In this document: one piece after another, positions 45,257-52,763 of the stretch
How positions within the stretch are numbered: the first letter of the stretch is position 1
How the letters are laid out: the number at the start of each line of letters is the position of its first letter
Assembly: GCF_004341365.1 (NCBI RefSeq)
Contig: NZ_SLXH01000005.1
Location: 62,001 to 126,000 of the forward strand
Source: Simplicispira metamorpha
GTDB lineage: Bacteria > Pseudomonadota > Gammaproteobacteria > Burkholderiales > Burkholderiaceae_C
Length of the DNA: 64,000 nucleotides
Reading direction: 5' to 3'
Program-made: the position numbers and the translations under genes
The notes under the pieces: model-generated
The model's database searches: none
What the model was told of the DNA's origin: nothing
Seen by the model: the letters and a program-made list of their open reading frames with translations, nothing else

Positions 45257-46423
45257 ATGCTGACCAACCACTTCCTGAGCGCCGACGAGCGCGCCGAACT
45301 CGACCTGTTCCGCCAATCGCTGGAGCGCTTTTGCGACGCCGAGATCGAGCCCCACTACCGCGACTGGGAGCGCGCCGGGCAGGTGCCGCGCGCCCTGTTC
45401 ACGCAGATGGGTGCGCAAGGCTACCTGTGCGCCGACGTGCCCGAGCCCTACGGCGGCGCGGGCGCCAGCGTGCATTTTTCGTTTGCCGTAACCGAAGTGC
45501 TGGCGCGCCGGGGCTACGGCGGCCTGGTGGGCGGCGTGCAAGTACACAACGACGTCATCCCGCCCTACCTGCTGCACTGCGGCACCGAGGCGCAGCGCGC
45601 CCACTGGCTTCCGCGCATGGCCCGGGGCGAGGCCATTGCCGCCATCGGCATGACCGAGCCCGGCGCGGGCAGCGACCTCAAGGCGCTGCGCACCACGGCG
45701 CGCAAAGACGGCGACCACTACGTCATCAACGGCAGCAAAATTTTCATCAGCAACGGCCAGAACTGCCACCTGATCGTGCTGGCCGCCAAAACCGACCCCA
45801 GCGCGGGCGCCAAGGGCGTGAGCCTGTTTTTGGTGGACACCAGCACGCCCGGCTTCTCGCGCGGGCGCAACCTGGACAAAGTGGGCCAGCACGCGGGCGA
45901 CACCTCCGAGCTGTTCTTTGAAGATATGCGCGTGCCGCTGGACGCCCTGCTGGGCGGCGTGGAAGGCCAGGGCTTTGCGCAGATGATGCGCGAGCTGCCG
46001 CGCGAGCGCCTCATCATCGGCGTGCAGGCCGTACACGGCGCCCAGGGCGCACTCGACGTAACGCAGCGCTACGTGCAAGAGCGCCAAGCCTTTGGCCAGG
46101 CCATTGGCCAGTTCCAGAACACGCGCTTTACGCTGGCCGCCTGCGCCACCGACATCGCCGCCGCCCAGGCGTTTTTGAACGCCAGCGTGGACGCCTACCA
46201 GCGCGGCGACCTCAGCCCCGAAGCCGCCTCGGCCCTGAAGCTGCACACCAGCGAACTCATGGGCCGCGTGGCCGACCAGTGCCTGCAACTGTTTGGCGGC
46301 TACGGCTACATGGCCGAATACCCCATCGCCCGCTTCTGGACAGACGCGCGCGTGCTGCGCATCTACGGCGGCACCTCCGAGATCATGAAAGAGCTGGTGG
46401 CGCGAGGGTTGTTGGGGCGGTAA
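45257..46423 (+). CDS. Acyl-CoA dehydrogenase
   Basis: FAD enzyme of 388 residues for the first step of beta-oxidation. AIAAIGMTEPGAGSDLKALR near residue 130 is the FAD/substrate motif, VINGSKIFISNGQNCHLIVL follows, and CLQLFGGYGYMAEYPIARFW near residue 345 and LRIYGGTSEIMKELVARGLL at the end are the C-terminal motifs; the catalytic Glu is probably the one in IYGGTSEIM's region or earlier. The last 157 bp occur again at 47432-47588 beyond the beta-lactamase gene. No clear ribosome site is seen before the ATG at 45257. Confidence 0.92.
   Translation: MLTNHFLSADERAELDLFRQSLERFCDAEIEPHYRDWERAGQVPRALFTQMGAQGYLCADVPEPYGGAGASVHFSFAVTEVLARRGYGGLVGGVQVHNDVIPPYLLHCGTEAQRAHWLPRMARGEAIAAIGMTEPGAGSDLKALRTTARKDGDHYVINGSKIFISNGQNCHLIVLAAKTDPSAGAKGVSLFLVDTSTPGFSRGRNLDKVGQHAGDTSELFFEDMRVPLDALLGGVEGQGFAQMMRELPRERLIIGVQAVHGAQGALDVTQRYVQERQAFGQAIGQFQNTRFTLAACATDIAAAQAFLNASVDAYQRGDLSPEAASALKLHTSELMGRVADQCLQLFGGYGYMAEYPIARFWTDARVLRIYGGTSEIMKELVARGLLGR
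46267..46423 (+). repeat. 157-bp direct repeat, left copy (within acyl-CoA dehydrogenase gene)
   Basis: From CGTGGCCGACC to the stop codon TAA. It matches 47432-47588 with one visible mismatch (A at 46405, G at 47570). The offset is 1165 bp. The flanks differ on both sides, so the repeat ends exactly at the stop codon. Confidence 0.93.
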
Positions 46424-46455
46424 AGCCGATATACGGCTGTTCTGCGCAAAGCAGC

Positions 46456-47250
46456 CTAATCCGGTAAAGCCGCCATCGAGCGGAGCACTTGCCGGGTGAT
46501 GATTTGGCGCTTGGCCACATCACCCATGCGATGGGGTGTGTCGATATTCATGGCGAAAAATACCGCGCCGTTGGGATGTTCGACCCAGCCAATCCACCAG
46601 CCAATGCTGCCTGTCCAGCCCGTTTTGGCTCGCAGAATCCAATGGCTGCCGGCTTCGTTGACCATCAGGTCTTTCACCAAACGTTGGTGCGCCAGCTCGA
46701 ACGGCAACGCATTGCGATACAGCTTCTGCAAAAACTCCAGCTGCTCCAGCGCGGAAATCGCCAAGTCGCCTTCTACCCAAAAAGGTGCTGCGCCAGTGGT
46801 GGCCGCATTGCCATAGCCAATTTGCTGCATCCATTGATGTTCTTGGTGCTGACCCATGGTTTGGGCAAACCGCTCAAACACCCAAACCGTCGAGTTGCGC
46901 ATCGCAGAGCGCAAATCCTGGTCTTGATTCCACGCCGGATTGCCGCGCTGCTTTTGGTCCCAAGCGATCACGTCAAATTCATCTTTGACCACCTTGGCCT
47001 GCAATGCAAACAAGCTGTGGGGAACTTTGAAAGTAGAGGCAGGAGAAAAGCGCTGCTTGGCGCGCTCGGTGGCATGCACCCACAACTTCTCAGTGCCGTT
47101 ACGCGCGTCCAGAACCGCAATGGTTCCTACAGCGGGGGCGCCCTCAAAAAAATGGGCCCACTCTTGCTGCTCTATAGCCTGGGGCATGGCCATCGCGGCG
47201 CAGCTCCAAACGAGTGACAACAAGGCAAAAATTTTTCGGGTTTTTTTCAT
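46456..47250 (-). CDS. OXA-2-like class D beta-lactamase
   Basis: Periplasmic serine beta-lactamase of 264 residues, with a signal peptide ending near AAMAMP. The class D motifs are complete: SPASTFKVPHSLF (catalytic Ser and carbamylated Lys), NSTVWVFERFA (S-x-V), YGN in IGYGNAATTG, WVEGDLAIS and RAKTGWTGSIGWW (K-T-G). DQDLRSAMRNSTVWV and HQRLVKDLMVNEAG are very close to OXA-2. Base composition is about even, below the surrounding DNA. It is inserted between the acyl-CoA dehydrogenase gene and a duplicate of that gene's 3' end. No integron attC site was found next to it. Spectrum cannot be told from sequence. Confidence 0.95.
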   Translation of the reverse strand: MKKTRKIFALLSLVWSCAAMAMPQAIEQQEWAHFFEGAPAVGTIAVLDARNGTEKLWVHATERAKQRFSPASTFKVPHSLFALQAKVVKDEFDVIAWDQKQRGNPAWNQDQDLRSAMRNSTVWVFERFAQTMGQHQEHQWMQQIGYGNAATTGAAPFWVEGDLAISALEQLEFLQKLYRNALPFELAHQRLVKDLMVNEAGSHWILRAKTGWTGSIGWWIGWVEHPNGAVFFAMNIDTPHRMGDVAKRQIITRQVLRSMAALPD

Positions 47251-47369
47251 CGAAAGATTTTATGGACTGGCTGCTTTTCCGCTGGAAGCGGCACAACCCG
47301 CCGAAGCGGACACCCTGCTGTTTGCCGCAGGTGGGGAGTGAAAACCATCCACGGTTTTTAAGAGGTTTT

Positions 47370-47431
47370 TTGCACTCCAGCCCAATCAGCATAAGCGCGA
47401 GCAGCTCACATTTTTGAATGCTGGAGTGCAA
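47370..47431. repeat. 12-bp perfect inverted repeat at the right junction of the OXA segment
   Basis: TTGCACTCCAGC (47370-47381) and GCTGGAGTGCAA (47420-47431) flank 38 bp. The right arm ends at the base before the 157-bp repeat begins. The rest of 47251-47369 upstream of the beta-lactamase is AT-richer and should hold its promoter. Confidence 0.85.
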
Positions 47432-47588
47432 CGTGGCCGACCAGTGCCTGCAACTGTTTGGCGGCTACGGCTACATGGCCGAATACCCCATCGCCCGCTT
47501 CTGGACAGACGCGCGCGTGCTGCGCATCTACGGCGGCACCTCCGAGATCATGAAAGAGCTGGTGGCGCGGGGGTTGTTGGGGCGGTAA
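47432..47588 (+). pseudogene. 157-bp direct repeat, right copy: 3' fragment of the acyl-CoA dehydrogenase gene
   Basis: Duplicate of 46267-46423 including the stop codon; encodes only the last ~51 residues (from VADQCLQLFGGYGYMAEYP) and has no start of its own. Together with the left copy it brackets the beta-lactamase gene. Confidence 0.9.
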
Positions 47589-47609
47589 GGCGGGGCGCTG
47601 GGGGGGCAG

Positions 47610-48215
47610 TCAGGTTTTTACCGTCGACCACTCTGCTGCTTGTTTGGGGAATTTCTTGATGAGCCATTGCAAAACTGCCAACTGGTCTTGCGATGTACCC
47701 CGGCGCACCTGAATGAGCAATTTTTGCAAGTCTGGCCGGGTGAGTGTGGCATTGGATGCCCCCTCATTGCACACAGAGCAGATGGCACGAAGATTGGCTG
47801 GATCATCCGTCCCACCCATGCTTTTATCGATGACATGTCCCAGATGCAATCTGGTTTTTCGGGTGACATCGTAGGGATGGGCCTCACCTGCGACAGCACC
47901 GCACATTTGGCAGGTGAACCCATTTCGATCCAGTACAAATGCCCGGGTTTCCTTGGAAATGGCGCGCTCAAACGCAGGCTGAGGTTTTGGCGTTTCCAGA
48001 AGATATTGCCCTGGCTTCAACTCGCTCCTGTCATTGTGCGTGAGTATTTGATAACCCTCTTCAGTACGCAATTCCCGAACACGGCGAGCCCACTCTGATT
48101 GATTTTCAGCGACAACGCGCAACTCATCTGAGTCCATTACTCTGCCAATATTTTCGAGAAAATGGGCTCTTAATTTACCGCGAGCCCCACCTCGCGCTTT
48201 TTTCTCTGTTGCCAT
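47610..48215 (-). CDS. HNH endonuclease, probable restriction partner of pair 2
   Basis: A 201-residue protein with a C-terminal HNH domain: RNGFTCQMCGAVAG (first Cys pair), LHLGHVIDKSMGGTDDPANL (His and Asn) and RAICSVCNEGASN (second Cys pair), from about residue 95 to 155. The N-terminal half is basic and may recognise DNA. Low GC compared with the chromosome. It starts 2 bp after a cytosine methyltransferase gene on the same strand, so it is most likely the endonuclease of a type II system. The ATG at 48215 was chosen over a TTG. Confidence 0.85.
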   Translation of the reverse strand: MATEKKARGGARGKLRAHFLENIGRVMDSDELRVVAENQSEWARRVRELRTEEGYQILTHNDRSELKPGQYLLETPKPQPAFERAISKETRAFVLDRNGFTCQMCGAVAGEAHPYDVTRKTRLHLGHVIDKSMGGTDDPANLRAICSVCNEGASNATLTRPDLQKLLIQVRRGTSQDQLAVLQWLIKKFPKQAAEWSTVKT

Positions 48216-48217
48216 GG

Positions 48218-49177
48218 TCAAGCCCGTTTGAGTCGTTTTTTTGCTTCTGCATTCAATGCAGCATGAATTTTTTGGCCAACAGCGCAGGCTACTGGAGGCG
48301 GAAAAGCATTGCCAATTTGACGGTATGCAGATGTTTTTTTTCCACTGAATTGCCAGCTATCAGGAAACCCCTGAATACGGGCAGCCATTCTGACGGTGAG
48401 GCGGGGCATGCCCACAAATTCTTTTGTAGGTGGCGCATCAGCGATGCCCATGCCATCTACACCAATAGATGCCCATGCCTTTTTGGCTCTAGTTGGCCCA
48501 AGATCAGGGCCACCATGCTTTTTGCTCCCACCTACCAAAGTGGGGGCAATATCACACGCACGATCACGCCATTGCTCGGCACCATGCCAGCCGTCTGCGT
48601 GCATGAGGTCAAACAGGCAATCACCGACTGTCAAAGGTGTTTTTTCATGGGGTGTCGGCCAATTGAAAAAATCAGTGGCCCCTTTTTTAAGCGCAACAAA
48701 TACCACTCTTGGCCTGAGTTGTGAAACGCCGAAATCACTGGCATTTAAAAGACGCCATTCGGCAAAATACCCCATCTTCTTAAGATCAGCCACCAGTTTG
48801 GTTCTGTATTCATCAAAAATACTGTCCAATATTCCTCTCACATTCTCAAACATGACTGCCTGAGGCCTGCATTCAGCCACTAAACGAAGTGCCTCAGGAA
48901 ATAAATCCCTTTCGTCCTCATTACCAAGCTGCTTGCCAGCACGAGAAAATGGAGGACATGGAACTCCTCCAGCAAGCAAATCAATTCCTCGCCATTTTTC
49001 AGCAGAGTAGTGGCGCAAGTCTCCTTCGACAACATTCCAATGAGGGCGATTCACCCGCAGGGTTTGACAAGCTGGGGCTTCAATTTCGACAAGGCTGAGA
49101 TGGTCAAATCCAGCCAACTCAAGCCCTAAGGCCTGACCTCCGGCGCCAGCGCAAATTTCTATAGAACTGAGTGACAT
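48218..49177 (-). CDS. DNA (cytosine-5-)-methyltransferase of restriction-modification pair 2
   Basis: A 319-residue C5 methyltransferase. Motif I is IEICAGAGGQALGLELAG, motif IV LLAGGVPCPPFSRAGKQLG (Cys in P-C-P-P), motif VI MFENVRGILDS, motif VIII FGVSQLRPRVVFVAL, motif IX LTVRMAARIQGFP and motif X RQIGNAFPPPVA. It is not closely related to the methyltransferase at 23438. AT-rich codon use marks it as acquired. The ATG at 49177 gives the standard start; a TTG eight codons upstream is possible. Confidence 0.92.
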   Translation of the reverse strand: MSLSSIEICAGAGGQALGLELAGFDHLSLVEIEAPACQTLRVNRPHWNVVEGDLRHYSAEKWRGIDLLAGGVPCPPFSRAGKQLGNEDERDLFPEALRLVAECRPQAVMFENVRGILDSIFDEYRTKLVADLKKMGYFAEWRLLNASDFGVSQLRPRVVFVALKKGATDFFNWPTPHEKTPLTVGDCLFDLMHADGWHGAEQWRDRACDIAPTLVGGSKKHGGPDLGPTRAKKAWASIGVDGMGIADAPPTKEFVGMPRLTVRMAARIQGFPDSWQFSGKKTSAYRQIGNAFPPPVACAVGQKIHAALNAEAKKRLKRA

Positions 49178-49225
49178 GGGATTGGTTTTTTGAGGGTTCA
49201 ATGAATGAGGGCGCGCAGCCCGCGC

Positions 49226-49483
49226 TTATTTGTAAAACGCCTCGACCTGGCCCTTCAGCGTGATCAGCAGGGGGCGGCCTTTGCGGTCCAGGGTTTTGCC
49301 GGCGGGCACCTTCACCCAGCCTTCGCTGACGCAGTATTCCTCCACATCAAAGCGCTCTTTGCCGTTGAACACGATGCCGATGTCGTGCTGGAACACGGCG
49401 GCGATGTGGTGCGGGCTGCGCGGGTCAATGCTCAGGCGGTCGGGCAGGGCGGGGGCTTGGGTGGCGGCGGTGGTATCGGTCAC
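49226..49483 (-). CDS. DUF3297 family protein
   Basis: An 85-residue soluble protein with LPDRLSIDPRSPHHIAAVFQ, HDIGIVFNGKERFDVEEYCV and VSEGWVKVPAGKTLDRKGRP, which match the small DUF3297 family (function unknown). The start is a GTG at 49483. GC content returns to the chromosomal level here, so this marks the right edge of the accessory pocket. Confidence 0.85.
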   Translation of the reverse strand: MTDTTAATQAPALPDRLSIDPRSPHHIAAVFQHDIGIVFNGKERFDVEEYCVSEGWVKVPAGKTLDRKGRPLLITLKGQVEAFYK

Positions 49484-49591
49484 GGGTTAACGCTTTCTGG
49501 GTGAATGCACAAAGCCCCGGATTTTCCCGGATTTGGCTGCACCCACGCTTGGCCCGGTGCGGGTGCAGCCAGCGCTTTGTAGCGCTGCGCT

Positions 49592-50611
49592 TTAAAACGG
49601 CGCCGAGTCGGGGTCGGTATCGGGCGGTGCGGTGGCCGGGCCGGTCACGGTGCCAGCGCTGCTGGCACGGGTGGGCTGGGCGGTGGCGGGCGAAGAATCA
49701 GATGCAGGCGCAGCGCCCATGCCGCGCTCACTCTCGCCGCCCAGGGCCTCGATCAGGTCGGGAATCAGGCTGCGCAGCTCGCCCGTGGCAATGGCCACAT
49801 CGGCATCAAAGCCGCTGTCGTCCTGGCTTTTGCCTTCCATCACGGCGTCCAGAAACGCCAGCTTTCTGATTTGCAATCCCTCACTGAGGATGAACGACAC
49901 GCGGCCATCCCAGGTCATCGCCAGTTTGGTGGGCAGCTTGCCAGCGGCAATGTGCGCCTGCACTTCTTCGATGTCCAGCGGGTGGCGGGCGTAGCGCACC
50001 ACGGCTTTTTCTTCATCGGCGCTTTTGAGCTCGCACTCGCGGTCGATGCTGAAGCCGGCGGGCGGCTCTTGCGTGGCCAGCCAGTGGGCCATGGCGGCGG
50101 CGGGCGAGGTCTGCGTGTCCAGCAGCGACACCGACAGCCCCGGCAGCGCCTCGACCAGCGCGCTCACCACCTCGTCGGCGCGGCCCTGGGATGAGGTGCC
50201 CAGCACCAAAAAGCGCGCCTCGCGGTCAATCCACACCCACATCGCACCCTGCTTGGTGAAGGCCATGGGCAGCAGGTCGAGCTTGGCTTCTTCCTTCAGC
50301 TCTTTGCTTTCTTTTTTGCCGGGCTTGCGGCCCGTTTCCTGCTCGATGCGGGCGGCTTTCTCGGCCACACGGCGCGCCAGCACGGAGCCGGGCAGCACCT
50401 TGGACTCGACCATGAAGCGCAGCACCCACTGGCCGCCGACGGATTCGGCCAGCGGGCCGTGGGCCTCGCCGCGCGGCGGCACCCAGCCCCAGGCGCGCTC
50501 TTGCGTGGCGCCGCACTCCATGAACGGCGCCTTGGCCAGCACGGCTTCGACTTGCTCCAGACCGATCTGCCACTGCGGCGCGATGCGGTACACGATCATG
50601 TTCTTGAACAT
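49592..50611 (-). CDS. rdgC: Recombination-associated protein RdgC
   Basis: Ring-shaped DNA-binding protein that modulates RecA. The 339-residue protein starts MFKNMIVYRIAPQWQIGLEQ, then FMECGATQERAWGWVPPRGE and GQWVLRFMVESKVLPGSVLA, and has LPTKLAMTWDGRVSFILSEG near residue 235, all RdgC signatures. The last ~40 residues are a Pro/Ala/Ser/Thr-rich extension. The ATG at 50611 fits the family start. Confidence 0.94.
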   Translation of the reverse strand: MFKNMIVYRIAPQWQIGLEQVEAVLAKAPFMECGATQERAWGWVPPRGEAHGPLAESVGGQWVLRFMVESKVLPGSVLARRVAEKAARIEQETGRKPGKKESKELKEEAKLDLLPMAFTKQGAMWVWIDREARFLVLGTSSQGRADEVVSALVEALPGLSVSLLDTQTSPAAAMAHWLATQEPPAGFSIDRECELKSADEEKAVVRYARHPLDIEEVQAHIAAGKLPTKLAMTWDGRVSFILSEGLQIRKLAFLDAVMEGKSQDDSGFDADVAIATGELRSLIPDLIEALGGESERGMGAAPASDSSPATAQPTRASSAGTVTGPATAPPDTDPDSAPF

Positions 50612-50918
50612 AGACACCTTTTCTTCTGACGGAGGGGCAAAAACACCCCAAGGCGGCCATTGTCGGGGCTGGCCCCATGGCGCGTGGCCCGTCTGGCCGC
50701 CGGAAAATGAATGAATTTGATAGCTGCTCGCGCTTATCCAGCAAGGGTTTGAGGCACTTTTTGTTCTCAATATGGCCCAGCCCTGGCCAGCGCGAGAGGG
50801 GGCAACTTTACACAGCCTCATCACGGCGGTCATGGCGGCGATACACGCGCGCGGCACACTGTCTGTCACCGCTGGTGCAATGGCGCTGGCGTCCACACTT
50901 TCCTGAAAGGATTTCTCC
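50612..50918. other. Intergenic region between rdgC and the Spy-like gene
   Basis: 307 bp between divergent genes. It holds dispersed repeat copy 9 (50716-50770) and, just before the next gene, GAAAGGA as ribosome site. Both promoters should lie here; no clear regulator site was recognised. Confidence 0.6.
50716..50770 (+). repeat. Dispersed intergenic repeat, copy 9
   Basis: TTTGATAGCTGCTCGCGCTT then CAGCAAGGGTTTGAGGCACT and TTTTGTTCTCAA; one of the best matches to the family consensus. Confidence 0.68.
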
Positions 50919-51536
50919 ATGGCCTTTTTTGCCCACCGCCTTGCTGCTGCTGCGGCTGCCGCCGCACTGAGCGTTTTGACCCTGCCCGCACTGGCCCAGC
51001 CAGCGGCCAGCGCACCCACCGCCGCCAGCCCGGGCGCAGCCACTGCCCCAGCGCCCGGCTACGCCATGCACCACGGCCAGCACATGCGCCACGCCCCCGA
51101 TATGGCCCGGATGCAAGAGCGCCGCGCCCAGCACCTGGCCGCCTTCAAAGACAAGCTGCAAATCACCGCTGCACAAGAAGGCGCCTGGAACACCTTCACC
51201 GAGGCCATGCAGCCAGGCCGGCGCCACGCCCGCCTGGACGCCCAGGACATGGCCCAGCTGACCACGCCCGAGCGCATCGACCGCATGCGTGCCCTGCGCG
51301 CCCAGCGCAACGCCGAGGCCGACCGCCGTGGCGACGCCACCAAGGCGCTGTACGCCGCGCTCACGCCCGCCCAGCAAAAAACCTTTGACGAACACGCCCA
51401 CCGCATGCAGCGCCAGCACGGCGCACGCGCTGGCCATGGCGAGCACCATGGGCACCACCACGGCCAGCACCACGGTGGTGGCACAGGCGATGGGCCGCGC
51501 AGCGAGCGCCCCGAGCCAGGCCGCGCCGCCCCCTGA
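50919..51536 (+). CDS. Spy/CpxP-like LTxxQ periplasmic protein with His-rich tail
   Basis: A 205-residue exported protein with a signal peptide ending in LPALAQP. Two LTxxQ-like motifs are seen: LQITAAQEGAWNTF near residue 82 and ALTPAQQKTFDEHAHRM near residue 148, the marks of the Spy/CpxP family of envelope-stress chaperones. The tail after residue 160 is rich in His and Gly (HGEHHGHHHGQHHGGG), suggesting metal binding. Ribosome site GAAAGGA precedes the ATG. Confidence 0.78.
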   Translation: MAFFAHRLAAAAAAAALSVLTLPALAQPAASAPTAASPGAATAPAPGYAMHHGQHMRHAPDMARMQERRAQHLAAFKDKLQITAAQEGAWNTFTEAMQPGRRHARLDAQDMAQLTTPERIDRMRALRAQRNAEADRRGDATKALYAALTPAQQKTFDEHAHRMQRQHGARAGHGEHHGHHHGQHHGGGTGDGPRSERPEPGRAAP

Positions 51537-51608
51537 ACGCCAGCCTGCGGGCACGGCGGCGGGGCACGCCACTACACTGAATCCTTTCAGACCAAGAGGG
51601 ATTTCGCC

Positions 51609-52193
51609 ATGGCCGCCACCTTGTTCAGCCCCCTGCCCGCCCCCCGCGCCCTGGCGTGCAGCATCGTCCTGGCGCTGGCCGCGCTGCCTGCCCTGGCGCA
51701 AAGCACCGCGCCAGCACAGGCCACGCGCAGCCTGTACCTGCAAGTGGCACGCGCCAGCGAGCACACCCAAACCTACACCGTGGGGCTGACCCAGCCCTGG
51801 GCCACCTGGCAGAGCACGCTGTGGGGTGCGCCGCTGCGCGGGCACTGGGATCTGCACCTGAGCCAGTGGGCCAGCGACCACCCCGGGGGCAGGCAGCACA
51901 CCACGGTGCTGGGCATCACGCCCACGCTGCGCCTGTGGCCGGGCGGCCTGGGCGCAGCCTGGTTTGTCGAAGGCGGCATAGGTGCCGTGCTGGCCAACCG
52001 GCGCTACAGCACGCCCAGCAAAACCTTCAGCACCCGTTTCAACTTTGCCTCGCACCTGGGCGTGGGCGTGCGCCTGGGGGCGCAGCAGCAGCACGAATGG
52101 CTGCTGCGCGTGCAGCATGTCTCCAACGCGGGCCTGAAAAAACCCAACCCGGGCGAGAACTTCCTGCAACTGCGCTACGCACTGCATTTCTGA
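51609..52193 (+). CDS. pagL: Lipid A 3-O-deacylase PagL
   Basis: Outer-membrane beta-barrel of 194 residues that removes an acyl chain from lipid A. A signal peptide ends near LPALAQ. FVEGGIGAVLANRRYS near residue 120, FNFASHLGVGVRLG near residue 145 and LRVQHVSNAGLKKPNPGENF near residue 165 are PagL motifs; the His-Val-Ser holds the catalytic His and Ser, and the final aromatic Phe fits an outer-membrane protein. Preceded by AAGAGGG. Lies after the Spy-like gene in the same direction. Confidence 0.92.
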   Translation: MAATLFSPLPAPRALACSIVLALAALPALAQSTAPAQATRSLYLQVARASEHTQTYTVGLTQPWATWQSTLWGAPLRGHWDLHLSQWASDHPGGRQHTTVLGITPTLRLWPGGLGAAWFVEGGIGAVLANRRYSTPSKTFSTRFNFASHLGVGVRLGAQQQHEWLLRVQHVSNAGLKKPNPGENFLQLRYALHF

Positions 52194-52211
52194 AGCGCCC
52201 AGGGCAGGCCG

Positions 52212-52754
52212 CTACCGCCAGCGCATGGCCGCCGCGAGGGCAAACACCGAATTGGGCACCCCTTCGGGTGGCAGCTGGCGCTTGGGCTGGACGGGGTAGT
52301 GCTTGGGCGCGGGCACCGGTACGGGTTTTTTCTGGGGCACATACCCGGTCGCCAGATGCTGCTCGACCAGCTCGGCCAGCGGCACCGAGCTCAGGTGCTC
52401 CAGCAGCGTCTGGTTGAATGCCAGCCACAGCTCGTGGGTCATGGCGCCCTGGTGAACGCTCATGGCATCGCTGGTGGCGGCGGGTTCTCTGGTTTTGCGC
52501 TCTTCAGCCGCCAGGGCAATGTCTGCGGTGGTGATGTCCGCCGCGCTTTTGGCCAGTGCGTAGCCGCCGCCAGGCCCCCGGGTGCTCACCACCAGGCCCG
52601 CCCGGCGCAGGGCGCTGAACAATATCTCCAGATACGACAATGAAATGCCGTGGCGCTCGCTGATGGCAGACAGAGCCACCGGCCCGTCGCCACAGTGCAG
52701 TGCCACGTCCACCATTGCCGTCAGGGCAAATCTGCTTCGTGTCGTCAAGCGCAT
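52212..52754 (-). CDS. Rrf2-family transcriptional regulator without the cluster cysteines
   Basis: A 180-residue Rrf2 regulator: MRLTTRSRFALTAMVDVALH and LSYLEILFSALRRAGLVVST with RGPGGGYALAKSAADIT form the winged helix of the IscR type. The loop that binds the Fe-S cluster in IscR (three Cys within about 12 residues, near residues 90-105) contains none here; the only Cys is at residue 21. It must therefore sense something else or act without a cofactor. The C-terminal half is Pro/Lys-rich. No isc genes nearby. Confidence 0.85.
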   Translation of the reverse strand: MRLTTRSRFALTAMVDVALHCGDGPVALSAISERHGISLSYLEILFSALRRAGLVVSTRGPGGGYALAKSAADITTADIALAAEERKTREPAATSDAMSVHQGAMTHELWLAFNQTLLEHLSSVPLAELVEQHLATGYVPQKKPVPVPAPKHYPVQPKRQLPPEGVPNSVFALAAAMRWR

Positions 52755-52763
52755 GGGGTACTC

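Noticed and set aside
46424-47431. Integron cassette around the beta-lactamase gene
   Set aside because: No attC core sites (GTTRRRY/RYYYAAC) and no integrase; the flanking 157-bp repeat is host gene sequence.
46424-47588. Transposon or insertion sequence carrying the beta-lactamase gene
   Set aside because: No transposase frame, no terminal inverted repeats common to both ends, and the duplication is far longer than a target-site duplication.
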